Shown: positions 6,952 to 14,692 of the stretch, piece by piece
Position numbering within the stretch: the stretch's first letter is position 1
Layout: each line of letters begins with the position of its first letter
Assembly (NCBI GenBank): GCA_009692555.1
Contig: SHYY01000040.1
Location: 1 to 36,708 of the forward strand
Direction: 5' to 3'
Origin: Myxococcales bacterium
GTDB lineage: Bacteria > Myxococcota_A > Polyangia > Palsa-1104 > SHYY01
Length of the DNA: 36,708 bases
Made by a program: the position numbers and the translations under genes
Notes under the pieces: model-generated
The model's database searches: none
The model's input: only the letters and a program-made list of their open reading frames with translations
Told to the model about the DNA's origin: nothing

Positions 6952-7714
6952 GGGGAGCCTCCAGGACGGGGTTCGAGAGCACGCCGATCCCCTCGATCGC
7001 GATCTCCACCCGATCGCCGGGGGAGAGCGGACCGTGGCCGTGCGGGGTGCCGGTGGTGAAGAGGTCGCCGGGCTCGAGGGTCATCACGCGCGATGCGAAG
7101 GCGATCAACCGCGCCACCGAGAACACCATGTCCTCCGTCGACGAATCCTGCTTCAGCTCGCCGTTGACGCGGGTCCGGATGCGGAGCGCCTGCGGGTCGA
7201 GGTCGGTGGCGATGCAGGGGCCGACCGGCGCGAAGCTGTCGAACCCCTTGGCACGCGTGAACTGTCCGTCCTTCTTCTGCAGGTCGCGCACCGTGACATC
7301 GTTCAGGATCGTGAAGCCGAAGACGTGCGCCAGCGCGTCCGCCTCGGACACCCGCCGCGCGCGCCGCCCGATCACCGCGCACAGCTCGCCTTCGTAGTCG
7401 GTGCGCTGGTACCCGCGCGGCCGGAAGATCGGCGCGCCTTGCGGCGTGAGCGCCGACGGAGGCTTCAGAAACAGGAGCGGCTCATCGGGCACCGCCTTGC
7501 CGGTCTCACGGGCGTGGGCGCGGTAGTTCAGCCCGACCCCCAGGATCTTGGTGGGCGTGCAGGGCACCAGCAGCCGCGCCCCCTCCGACGGGAATTCGTG
7601 GCCGGTCGCGCTCGCCGGCCCCGCCACCGGATCGCCGTCGAGCAGGCAGACCGTGTCTTCGCGCAGCACCCCATGCCGGACCGCGCCGGCCACGAGCAGA
7701 CGGACGTAACGCAC
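6941..7714 (-). CDS. Fumarylacetoacetate hydrolase (FAH) family protein
   Basis: The 257-residue protein has a short N-terminal domain and a C-terminal FAH catalytic domain. Visible motifs are KILGVGLNYRAHARETG, the metal-ligand strand DYEGELCAVIGR (E108, E110) and TILNDVTVRDLQKKDGQFTR (D139). GDLFTTGTPHGHGPLSPGD comes near the end. Members are Mg2+/Mn2+-dependent acylpyruvate hydrolases, oxaloacetate decarboxylases or hydroxymuconate isomerases; the substrate is not determined. The start is GTG 7714, placed directly after a strong promoter whose predicted transcript start is the GTG itself. The gene overlaps dapL by 11 bases, which is odd for two seemingly unrelated enzymes. Confidence 0.9.
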   Translation of the reverse strand: MRYVRLLVAGAVRHGVLREDTVCLLDGDPVAGPASATGHEFPSEGARLLVPCTPTKILGVGLNYRAHARETGKAVPDEPLLFLKPPSALTPQGAPIFRPRGYQRTDYEGELCAVIGRRARRVSEADALAHVFGFTILNDVTVRDLQKKDGQFTRAKGFDSFAPVGPCIATDLDPQALRIRTRVNGELKQDSSTEDMVFSVARLIAFASRVMTLEPGDLFTTGTPHGHGPLSPGDRVEIAIEGIGVLSNPVLEAPHED

Positions 7715-7720
7715 GGCGCG

Positions 7721-7749
7721 TGTATACCAGAGCCGACGTCCCCGGCCAA
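7721..7749 (-). promoter_or_regulatory. Sigma70-like promoter of the FAH-dapL operon, predicted leaderless
   Basis: On the minus strand TTGGCC (7749-7744) and TATACA (7726-7721) are spaced by 17 bases. The -10 ends 6 bases before GTG 7714, so the first transcribed base would be about the G of the start codon. No Shine-Dalgarno can exist on such an mRNA. Confidence 0.6.
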
Positions 7750-7814
7750 CAGACGGCCGCTTCCCATCGCTTCCCATTCGCGTCCCGACGCAGCCGAGCG
7801 ACGCGGGCAGCGGT

Positions 7815-7843
7815 TTGACTGCCCTCTCCCCGCGTGGTACCTG
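7815..7843 (+). promoter_or_regulatory. Possible tol operon promoter
   Basis: TTGACT (7815-7820) is followed after 17 bases by the weak -10 candidate TACCTG (7838-7843), 12 bases before ATG 7856. The -35 is good and the -10 poor. No other promoter-like signal was seen in the 141-base divergent gap. Confidence 0.3.
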
Positions 7844-7855
7844 TTTTCGCCAACC

Positions 7856-8587
<732 letters not shown>

Positions 8588-8592
8588 CGCGC

Positions 8593-9075
8593 ATGTCGAT
8601 GTCGAGCGGAAGCAGCGGGGGGATGCTGTCGGAGATCAACGTCACGCCGATGGTCGACGTGATGCTGGTGCTGCTGATCATCTTCATGGTCGCCGCGCCG
8701 ATGATCCAGACCGGCGTCCCGGTCGACCTCCCGCAGGCGCGCGCCCAGACCCTGGCCGACGACGAGGGCAAGCTGGTGATGACCGTCACCCGCGACCAGA
8801 AGATCTACCTCGGCAAGACGATGGTCGCGGACTGCCCGCCGCCCAAGGTCCCGCTCACCGACAAGGTCGCCGCGGATCAGTACGACATCGCCATCTCGAA
8901 CTGCGTCGACGCGATCGTCGTCAAGCTGCAGACCAACGAGAAGCTGCGCGGCGAGCACGAGCTCTACCTCCACGCCGATCAGGTCATCCCCTACGGCTTC
9001 GTGGTCAAGGTGATGGCGGCCGCCAAGTCGGGCGGCGCGGACAAGCTCGGCATGGTCACGGATCCGCTCCAATGA
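8593..9075 (+). CDS. tolR: TolR/ExbD-type subunit
   Basis: The 160-residue protein has one N-terminal membrane segment (about 20-38). The key protonatable aspartate D22 lies in EINVTPMVDVMLVLLIIFMV. A periplasmic domain follows with TGVPVDLPQARAQ and a C-terminal ELYLHADQVIPYGFVVKVM. Compared with the usual 140 or so residues, the periplasmic domain carries an extra segment (about 78-108) with two cysteines (VADCPPPK, ISNCVDA) that could form a disulfide. It is encoded 5 bases after tolQ and overlaps tolA by four bases (ATGA 9072-9075). Confidence 0.93.
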   Translation: MSMSSGSSGGMLSEINVTPMVDVMLVLLIIFMVAAPMIQTGVPVDLPQARAQTLADDEGKLVMTVTRDQKIYLGKTMVADCPPPKVPLTDKVAADQYDIAISNCVDAIVVKLQTNEKLRGEHELYLHADQVIPYGFVVKVMAAAKSGGADKLGMVTDPLQ

Positions 9076-9830
9076 GGCCCAGCGAATCGCCGCGTTCGAG
9101 CCCCGGCACGCTGTGGGTGATGGGCGTGGCCGCGACGGCGCTGCTGCACGGCGGGATCATCGGTGGCGTGCTCTTCACCCAGTCCCGCGCGGGCGCGCAG
9201 CCGGTGTTGCTCTCGCCCGGCCAGGTGGTCGACGTGCAGGCGGTGAAGTTCGGCAAGCCGCGCGATCTGTCGTTCCTCCCGCACAAGGAGGCGGTCCACG
9301 TCAACAAGGGGCCCAGGCCGAAGCTCGCGCTCACCGAGAACGATCAGGCGCTGCCGAAGCTGAAGGACGCGGACAAGCCCCCCGACGAGGAGGACCCGCT
9401 GAAGCGCACCCACGCAGCGGAATTCAAGAACCTCACCGAGCACCAGGAGTTGGCGGAGCAGGCCGGGAGCGAGGACGTGGGCGATCCGAACGGCGTGCGC
9501 GGCGGCACCGCCACCGTCGGCAAGGGACCGCTCCAGCTCCAGAAGCTCCAGGCCGCGGTGCAGAACGCCTGGACCGTCTCCACCACCATCCCCGACGCCG
9601 TGCTGGCCAATCTCAAGGCCGTGGCCAGCATCCGCATGGGCGAAGACGGGAAAATCGGGGATATCGCCATTGTCGAACCCTCGGGGAACGACCGCTTCGA
9701 CGCCACGCTGCTGGACGCCCTCGGCAAGGTGAAGGAGAGCTGGGAGGAGGCGCCGACGCCCGATGTGAAGCAGCTCCTGACCGACGACGGCATCATCCGG
9801 ATGCGTTTCTCATTCCAGAAGACGCGCTGA
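9072..9830 (+). CDS. tolA: TolA-like protein with TonB-like C-terminal domain
   Basis: The 252-residue protein has a short cytoplasmic start, one membrane segment (about 14-36, LWVMGVAATALLHGGIIGGV), a charged Lys/Pro/Glu-rich periplasmic stretch (about 70-140) and a C-terminal TonB/TolA-like domain (about 160-250). That domain contains LQKLQAAVQNAWTVSTTIPD, ASIRMGEDGKIGDIAIVEPS and GNDRFDATLLDALGKV. It should bridge TolQR in the inner membrane to TolB/Pal. The helical domain II is much shorter than in E. coli TolA, so the reach across the periplasm is shorter. The gene overlaps tolR by ATGA, and tolB follows after 40 bases. Confidence 0.88.
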   Translation: MRPSESPRSSPGTLWVMGVAATALLHGGIIGGVLFTQSRAGAQPVLLSPGQVVDVQAVKFGKPRDLSFLPHKEAVHVNKGPRPKLALTENDQALPKLKDADKPPDEEDPLKRTHAAEFKNLTEHQELAEQAGSEDVGDPNGVRGGTATVGKGPLQLQKLQAAVQNAWTVSTTIPDAVLANLKAVASIRMGEDGKIGDIAIVEPSGNDRFDATLLDALGKVKESWEEAPTPDVKQLLTDDGIIRMRFSFQKTR

Positions 9831-9870
9831 CCGCTTTCGCCGCTTTCGCCGCGTTCAAGTAGAGGAGGCC

Positions 9871-11205
9871 ATGCGACGCCTGATCCCATTCGTCCCCGCC
9901 CTGGCGCTTGCGCTAGGCCTGGCGGTCACCGTCGGTACCGGACACCCGAGCGCCGATGAGAAGCCCGGCGGCAAGGGCCCGGTGACGATCGATATCAGCG
10001 GCTCGAAGCGCGATCTGTACAAGATCGCCGTGCCGCGCCTGGTCGGCGACGGCGGGGTGGGCAACCTCGCGGCGGAGGTGATCTCCGGCGACCTCCTGAT
10101 CTCGGGCTGGTTCAAGGTCCTCGATCCGCGGTCGTTCCTCGCCCACCTCGAGCAGGAGGGCACCGGCCTGGTGGTCGGCGACTGGCGCAACGTCGGCGCG
10201 GAGGGCGTCTCGAAGGGGCGCGCCACCGTCGACGGCGACGGCCTCACGCTCGACATGAAGCTGTACGAGGTCGGGCGCGGCGACAAGCCGGTGCTGGAGA
10301 AGACCTACAAGGGTCCAAAGGGCGACGCCCGCCGCTTCGCCCACTCGTGGAGCGCCGAGCTGGTGAAGCACTTCGCCAACGAGGACAGCTTCTTCAACAC
10401 CAAGATCGCCTTCGCCGGATCGAGCGGTCCCGGGAAGAAGGACATCTACGCGATGGACTACGACGGCGGCGGCGTCTACCGCGTGACAAGCAACGGCTCG
10501 CAGAACATCCTGCCGGCTTGGTCCCCGTCGGGGGCGCAGATCGCCTTCACCACCTTCCTGCGCGGCAACCCCGACCTCTACGCCGTCTCGGCGGGCGGCG
10601 GACGCTCGAAGCGCCTCTCCGACCGCCCCGGCGTGAACATGGGCGCGGCCTACTCCCCTGACGGGAGCAAGATCGCCGCGACGCTCTCGCAGGACGGCAA
10701 CCCGGAGATCTACCTGCTCACCTCCGAGGGCGCGATCATCCGCCGCCTCACCGACAACCAGTTCATCGACTCGTCGCCCGCCTGGTCGCCCGACGGCGGG
10801 CAGCTCGCGTTCGTCTCGAATCGCCTCGGCTCGCCGCAGATCTTCACCATGTCCTCGACGGGGGCCGGGCAGACGCGCCTCACCCGCAAGGGCAACTACA
10901 ACCAGGAGCCCACCTTCTGCCCCAGTACAAGGGGATGCGCGCAGCCGACCATCGCCTTCACCGCGCGCGACGAGAAGGGCACCTTCGACTGCTTCACGAT
11001 GAACATCGCGAGCGGCGAGATGGTGCGGCTCACCGAGGGGCAGGGCTCGAACCAGCACCCCACCTGGGCACCCAATGGCAAGGCGCTGGCGATGGCCTCC
11101 TCGCGCGGCGGGATCTGGCTCACCACCGCCGACGGCAAGACCCAGAAGCAGGCCTACAAAGGCAGCGCCGATGTCCCGACCTGGGGCCCCGCCTCCCGTC
11201 GCTGA
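9871..11205 (+). CDS. tolB: Tol-Pal system translocation protein TolB
   Basis: TolB is a periplasmic beta-propeller that links TolA to Pal. The 444-residue product has a signal peptide (about 1-28), the N-terminal domain (about 35-165) with KIAVPRLVGDGGV and ISGDLLISGWFKVLDP, then WD40-like/PD40 repeats (about 180-440). Examples are ILPAWSPSGAQIAFTTF, PDLYAVSAGGG, AAYSPDGSKIAATLS, SSPAWSPDGGQLAFVSN and QHPTWAPNGKALAMAS. A good AGAGGAGG precedes ATG 9871. No pal gene follows; a hairpin repeat and a Ppx/GppA gene come next. Confidence 0.95.
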   Translation: MRRLIPFVPALALALGLAVTVGTGHPSADEKPGGKGPVTIDISGSKRDLYKIAVPRLVGDGGVGNLAAEVISGDLLISGWFKVLDPRSFLAHLEQEGTGLVVGDWRNVGAEGVSKGRATVDGDGLTLDMKLYEVGRGDKPVLEKTYKGPKGDARRFAHSWSAELVKHFANEDSFFNTKIAFAGSSGPGKKDIYAMDYDGGGVYRVTSNGSQNILPAWSPSGAQIAFTTFLRGNPDLYAVSAGGGRSKRLSDRPGVNMGAAYSPDGSKIAATLSQDGNPEIYLLTSEGAIIRRLTDNQFIDSSPAWSPDGGQLAFVSNRLGSPQIFTMSSTGAGQTRLTRKGNYNQEPTFCPSTRGCAQPTIAFTARDEKGTFDCFTMNIASGEMVRLTEGQGSNQHPTWAPNGKALAMASSRGGIWLTTADGKTQKQAYKGSADVPTWGPASRR

Positions 11206-11213
11206 GGTCCCAT

Positions 11214-11281
11214 CCCCCTCTCGCCCTGGGGGAGGGTAGCCGTCCCGCTCTCCCCCTGGGAGAGGGTAGGGGTGAGGGTCC
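11214..11281 (+). repeat. REP-like tandem hairpins between tolB and ppx
   Basis: Two related imperfect copies (about 11214-11236 and 11246-11281) of a C-run/G-run hairpin lie here. The second forms a perfect stem of 7 bases, CTCTCCC-CCT-GGGAGAG (11248-11264), followed by GGGTAGGGGTGAGGG. This resembles the common proteobacterial extragenic repeats. It could slow decay of the tol mRNA or reduce read-through into ppx. Confidence 0.6.
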
Positions 11282-11284
11282 CCC

Positions 11285-12196
11285 GTGACCATGCGTATAG
11301 CGACCGTTGACGTCGGGACCAACACCGCGCTGCTGCTGATCGTCGAGCGACAGGGCCGCGAGCTGTGCGAGATCGGCAACGAGGCGGAGATCGTGCGGCT
11401 GGGGCAGGGCGTCGATCGCACCAGGCGCCTCGACCCGCAGGCGATCGAGCGCACCCTCGCGGTGCTGCGACGCTACGGCGAGCTGATCCGCGCCGCCCGG
11501 GTGGATCGCGCCGCTGCCGTCGGGACGCAGGCCCTCCGCGAGGTCGAGAACGGCGCCGAGTTCCTCGCGCGGGCCGAGGAGGCTCTCGGCTTTCCGGTCG
11601 AGGTGATCGCGGGGCAGCGCGAGGCGCGGCTCTCCTGGCGCGCGGTCGCGTCCTCGTTTCCGCTCCCCCCGTCGGGGCGGCGCACGGTCCTCGATATCGG
11701 CGGCGGATCGACCGAGCTGCTCGTCGGTGGCGACGAGGTGGAGCGCCTCGCCAGCGTCCCGATCGGCGCGGTGCGCCTCACCGAGCGGCTGCTCCACCAC
11801 GACCCGCCCAGCGACGAGGAGCGGCGCCTGCTGGTCGATACCATCGACCGCGCCCTCGACGCCGCGCCGGCCCCCGAAGGCGAGCTGGTGGGCGTCGCCG
11901 GAACGATCACCACGCTGTGCGCGATCTCCCTCGGCCTCCTCGCGTACGACGGCGCCCGCATCCAGGGCGCCAGGCTGCGACGCGGCGACGTGGAGCGCGA
12001 GGTGGAGCGCCTAGGCGCCCTCTCCCTCGAGGACAGGAAGCGCATCCCAGGCCTCGACCCGAAGCGCGCCGACGTCATCTACGCCGGGGGGATGATCCTC
12101 GCGCGCATCTTCGCTCGCGCCGACGCCGACGAGGTGCTCGTGTCGGATCGCGGCATCCGCTGGGGCCTCGCTCACGAGCTTGCGGCGCTGGAGTAG
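11285..12196 (+). CDS. Ppx/GppA-family phosphatase (exopolyphosphatase-like), catalytic part only
   Basis: The 303-residue ASKHA-fold protein contains VDVGTNTALLLIVE (phosphate-1), ALREVENGAEFLARAEEALG, VIAGQREARLSWRAV, LDIGGGSTELLVGG (phosphate-2) and LVGVAGTITTLCAISLG. Family members cleave polyphosphate or pppGpp. The protein has only the two N-terminal actin-like subdomains and lacks the HD-like C-terminal part of long Ppx enzymes, as many short Ppx/GppA proteins do. GTG 11285 is taken as the start; ATG 11291 two codons later is equally possible. A CHAD protein, a polyphosphate-binding family, is encoded at 27.9 kb but is not linked. Confidence 0.9.
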   Translation: MTMRIATVDVGTNTALLLIVERQGRELCEIGNEAEIVRLGQGVDRTRRLDPQAIERTLAVLRRYGELIRAARVDRAAAVGTQALREVENGAEFLARAEEALGFPVEVIAGQREARLSWRAVASSFPLPPSGRRTVLDIGGGSTELLVGGDEVERLASVPIGAVRLTERLLHHDPPSDEERRLLVDTIDRALDAAPAPEGELVGVAGTITTLCAISLGLLAYDGARIQGARLRRGDVEREVERLGALSLEDRKRIPGLDPKRADVIYAGGMILARIFARADADEVLVSDRGIRWGLAHELAALE

Positions 12197-12367
12197 CCAT
12201 CCTCGGCGTGACGGGGCGCGTGCCCCTCGCGAGGCTGCGGCAGATGCAGTTCCACGTCGCGCAGGGAGGGCACACATCCGACGAGGGGCGCCTCGTCCCT
12301 CGATCCCTTCGAGGCCACCGCGCGCCCGAGAGGCCGGCCGCCGTCGTCGGTGCGGACCTTCAGCCGC
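12197..12367 (-). pseudogene. Possible remnant of a secreted or TonB-like C-terminal domain
   Basis: No intact gene fits this stretch. One minus frame reads like protein without a start: RLKVRTDDGGRPLGRAVAS, then EAPLVGCVPSLRDVELHLPQ. This vaguely resembles the end of AgmX/PglI or TonB-type domains (a DG-turn, a conserved CV, then LxxP). The similarity is weak and judged by eye. It lies directly downstream of the broken toxin/ferritin chimera in the same direction. Confidence 0.2.
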
Positions 12368-12953
12368 GGGCAGAGGATCGGTCGTCCGGCTCGCTCGTGA
12401 CTCCGCTCCAGATTGTTGCGCGGGCCTCGGCGATGATCGCCCGCGTCTCGCGGGCCGTCGGGACGCCCGCTGCTCGTGCCAGCTCGGCGGGGGGCTCGCT
12501 GCGCGCATCGTCGGTGAGTCCTGCTATCGCATGCGAGCGCGCCCCCGCGAGGTGGGCGCGCTCGTCGCGGGAGAGGAGGGGCGCGACCCAGGCGTCGATC
12601 GCCCAGGCGAGGGCGGCGTGGCTGCGCTCCTCGCGCGCGATGGCGCGCATGGCGCGGCGAATGGTCGGGTCGCCGGCACGCCGGGCCTGGAAAAGCGCGA
12701 CCGCGGCGCCGAGGCTCTCGTGGACGCTCCGGATGTCCTCCTCGAACGCCGCGAAGGCGCGCATCTCCGTCTCGGCGTCGAGGTCGCGCTCCCGTCGCCG
12801 CCGCGCCAGCAGCGAGCGCATCTCGGTGACGGTGAGGCTGCTGATCGCGACCGGCCCGTGGGCCTGGAGGAACGCCTCGACTTCGTCCGATCGCGCCTCG
12901 TTCAGGTACTACTTGGCGAGGGCGCTGGTATCGAAGTAGACGAGGCTGCTCAC
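12360..12953 (-). pseudogene. Broken VapC-type PIN toxin fused to the tail of a ferritin-like protein
   Basis: GTG 12953 overlaps the antitoxin stop by four bases (GTGA), as in Phd/VapC operons. The frame begins SSLVYFDTSALAK, the PIN-domain opening with its first metal aspartate, then hits TAG at 12911-12909 (codon 15). It resumes at once with YLNEARSDEVEAFLQAHGP and ISSLTVTEMRSLLARRRRER. After about residue 72 the text changes to ALFQARRAGDPTIRRAMRAI and AREERSHAALAWAIDAW, the pattern of the second half of myxobacterial ferritin-like proteins. So a toxin gene, already holding a stop codon, seems joined in frame to the 3' end of another gene. Metal residues of the PIN C-terminal half are missing, so toxin activity is not expected. 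Confidence 0.65.
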
Positions 12954-13177
12954 CGGCCGTCCCGGTCCTCGCGGACCAGGCGCTCGCTCGGCCTGCGGAG
13001 CCGGGGCATGCTCGCGCGGAGGGCGCGGTGCGACGGGATCGGGCGCGGGGAGCCCACGGGCAGGAGGCGCGCGATCGGCTCTCCCCGACGGGTGATGGTC
13101 AACTCCCCTTCGCGGGCGAGCAGCTCGTCGAGGTGGGTCAGCGCCTCGCGGGCATCACGGATGGTCAGCGTCTTCAT
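12950..13177 (-). CDS. Phd/YefM-type antitoxin
   Basis: The 75-residue product opens with MKTLTIRDAREALTHLDELL and EGELTITRRGEPIARLLPVG, the N-terminal DNA-binding fold of the prevent-host-death family. A basic C-terminal tail follows, which would bind and neutralise a VapC/PIN toxin. ATG 13177 fits the family N-terminus better than the ATG ten codons upstream. The gene is intact, while the toxin gene that overlaps it by four bases is interrupted. It may therefore be an orphan or a relic. A TAGTCA hexamer lies 4 bases before the ATG. Confidence 0.82.
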   Translation of the reverse strand: MKTLTIRDAREALTHLDELLAREGELTITRRGEPIARLLPVGSPRPIPSHRALRASMPRLRRPSERLVREDRDGR

Positions 13178-13199
13178 GGAGTGACTATTTGGCACATGA

Positions 13200-13320
13200 T
13201 GGAACAATGTAGCGTGTCACGTGAGATCGGAGCGGATTCCCCTTCGCGAAGTCGGCGGCGAACGTCGCCTGCGCCCCCTTCGCCACCTCGCCGTTCCTCT
13301 TGCGCAGGGACTCGTGTCCG
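13200..13320 (-). other. Gap with possible coding remnant
   Basis: Between the antitoxin gene and the kinase fragment, one minus frame is open over about 40 codons (HESLRKRNGEVAKGAQATFA and onward) with no start. I do not recognise it; it may be part of a decayed gene. Confidence 0.15.
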
Positions 13321-13324
13321 GAGG

Positions 13325-13723
13325 TCAGTTCGCGTGGGCGAGGAACTCCTGGACCAGGTAGAAGGCGCCGTCGCTCTGCCGGCCCACGTCGAGCACCTGC
13401 ACCACGTTCGGATGGTCGATGCGCCCCGCCGCCCGCGCCTCACGGAGGAAACGCTCCACCTGCTCGGCGCTCTCGGCGTGCCGGGCCAGCATCAGCTTCA
13501 CCGCGACGCGGCGTTGGGTCCAGGCGTTGGTCGCCTCGTACACCGTCCCCATGCCGCCCGCCCCGAGGACGCGGGTGAGGAGGTACTTTCCACCGATCGT
13601 CTGGCCGACCAGGTCCGATCGATCGTCCAAAGCGCTCGCCAAGCTCGGGTGCCTCTGCAGGATGTCGCCGCCCGGAATCCCGCCGGAGGAAATGCCGGAC
13701 AACCCGCCGATCGCCAGTGGCAA
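13325..13723 (-). pseudogene. Ser/Thr protein kinase, N-lobe fragment
   Basis: The frame (TTG 13723, 132 residues) encodes a Pkn2-type kinase N-lobe: the glycine loop in YLLTRVLGAGGMGTVYEATN (about residues 47-66), the VAIK-like lysine in RRVAVKLML, the alpha-C glutamate in RFLREARAAGRIDHPNVV and the hinge FYLVQEFL. It ends right after the hinge (AHAN, stop), so the C-lobe with HRD and DFG is missing and the product cannot be a kinase. The upstream TTG start is weak and lacks a Shine-Dalgarno, so the 5' end may be damaged too. It is divergent from the intact TPR/lipoprotein operon. Confidence 0.7.
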
Positions 13724-13742
13724 CTTCTGACCACGGATGTTA

Positions 13743-13764
13743 CCAAAATTACTTCTGAATTTGG
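13743..13764. promoter_or_regulatory. AT-rich inverted repeat between kinase remnant and TPR operon
   Basis: CCAAAATT and AATTTGG form an imperfect inverted repeat around a 7-base centre in the divergent gap. It could be an operator; there is no other support. Confidence 0.2.
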
Positions 13765-13828
13765 CGAATGACGGCGTGGTTCAACCGTCCACAACGTCTC
13801 CGCGCGACCTTCGACCCTCGACTTCCGC

Positions 13829-13834
13829 TATCAT
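13829..13834 (+). promoter_or_regulatory. Putative -10 element (TATCAT) of the TPR-PEGA operon
   Basis: TATCAT ends 9 bases before ATG 13844. No -35 with proper spacing is obvious. The short leader holds no Shine-Dalgarno. Confidence 0.3.
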
Positions 13835-13843
13835 GGCGCACGG

Positions 13844-14692
13844 ATGCGCCTCGGACTCCTCTCCGCGCTGCTCGCCGCGCTGCTCCTGTCGACCGGACCG
13901 TGCGGCGCCGCGGAGCTCGACGACAAGCTCGCAAAAGCGCATTTCTCGACGGGGCAGGGCTACTTCGACGCAGGGCGCTACGGACCGGCGGTGAACCAGT
14001 TCCTCGAGGCCTACAAGCTCTCGCACCGGATCGACCTGCTCTACAACATCGCCCTCTGCTACGAGAAGCTCGACGATCCCGGGCGCCTCACCACCTACCT
14101 CAAGCACTACCTCGAGGCGCGCCCCACAGCGCCCGAGCGGGTGGAGATCGAGGCCAAGCTCTACCGGCTCGCGTCGCGCGTGGCGACGCTGGTGATTCGC
14201 ACAACCGCGGCGGGAGCGGAGATCCACCTCGACGGCGAGGTGATCGGCCTCGCGCCGATCGATCCCCAGGTGATCGCCGCCGGGAAGCACCGCGTCGAGG
14301 CGCGCTTCGTCGATCAGGCTCCGCTCGCCGAGGAGGTCGATCTGCGCGGCGGCGAGGTCCGCGAGGTGGCGCTCGATCCGCGGCCGCCCGCCCCGCCGCC
14401 GCCCGCGAAACCCGCGGCAAGGGCCGACCCGCCCCCGGAGAAGCCCGCGCTGGCGGCACCCTCGCTCCCGCCCCCGTCGGTGGTCGCCCCCAGGGTTCCG
14501 CCGCCGGCCCCCGTCCCCAGTCGCCGCCTGTGGTTGATCCCCGCCGTCGGTGTGCCCCTCCTCGCGGTCGCCGCCGCGGTGGTCGTCGCGGTGCTGTTCA
14601 TGCTCCCGGCCTCCGACTTCGGCGCCAGCGCACGCGCCTCGTGCAGCGACGGCAGCCAGTGCACCTTGATCGAGTTCGGAGGCGCTCCATGA
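13844..14692 (+). CDS. Periplasmic TPR-PEGA protein with C-terminal membrane anchor
   Basis: The 282-residue protein has a signal peptide (about 1-23), TPR-like helices (about 26-100) with YGPAVNQFLEAYKLSHRID and YNIALCYEKLDDPGRL, and a PEGA domain (about 106-180) with TTAAGAEIHLDGEVIGLAPI. A Pro/Ala-rich linker follows (about 183-226), then one membrane segment (about 229-253) and a short Cys-containing tail. It probably sits in the inner membrane with the TPR and PEGA parts in the periplasm, contacting the lipoprotein whose gene overlaps its stop codon (ATGA 14689-14692). It is the intact paralogue of the broken gene at 2834-3427, sharing the order TPR, Pro-rich linker, TM. The partner and role are inferred from the overlap. 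Confidence 0.82.
   Translation: MRLGLLSALLAALLLSTGPCGAAELDDKLAKAHFSTGQGYFDAGRYGPAVNQFLEAYKLSHRIDLLYNIALCYEKLDDPGRLTTYLKHYLEARPTAPERVEIEAKLYRLASRVATLVIRTTAAGAEIHLDGEVIGLAPIDPQVIAAGKHRVEARFVDQAPLAEEVDLRGGEVREVALDPRPPAPPPPAKPAARADPPPEKPALAAPSLPPPSVVAPRVPPPAPVPSRRLWLIPAVGVPLLAVAAAVVVAVLFMLPASDFGASARASCSDGSQCTLIEFGGAP

Noticed and set aside
12180..13184. Plus-strand open frame of 334 codons across the degraded region
   Set aside because: It is antisense to the antitoxin and toxin/ferritin frames, which have recognisable motifs; its own composition is Arg/Ala-rich without domains.
13768..14690. N-terminal extension of the large lipoprotein frame over the TPR-PEGA gene
   Set aside because: Arg/Pro-rich off-frame reading; the lipoprotein start at ATG 14689 has a signal peptide and overlaps the TPR-PEGA stop in the usual coupled way.
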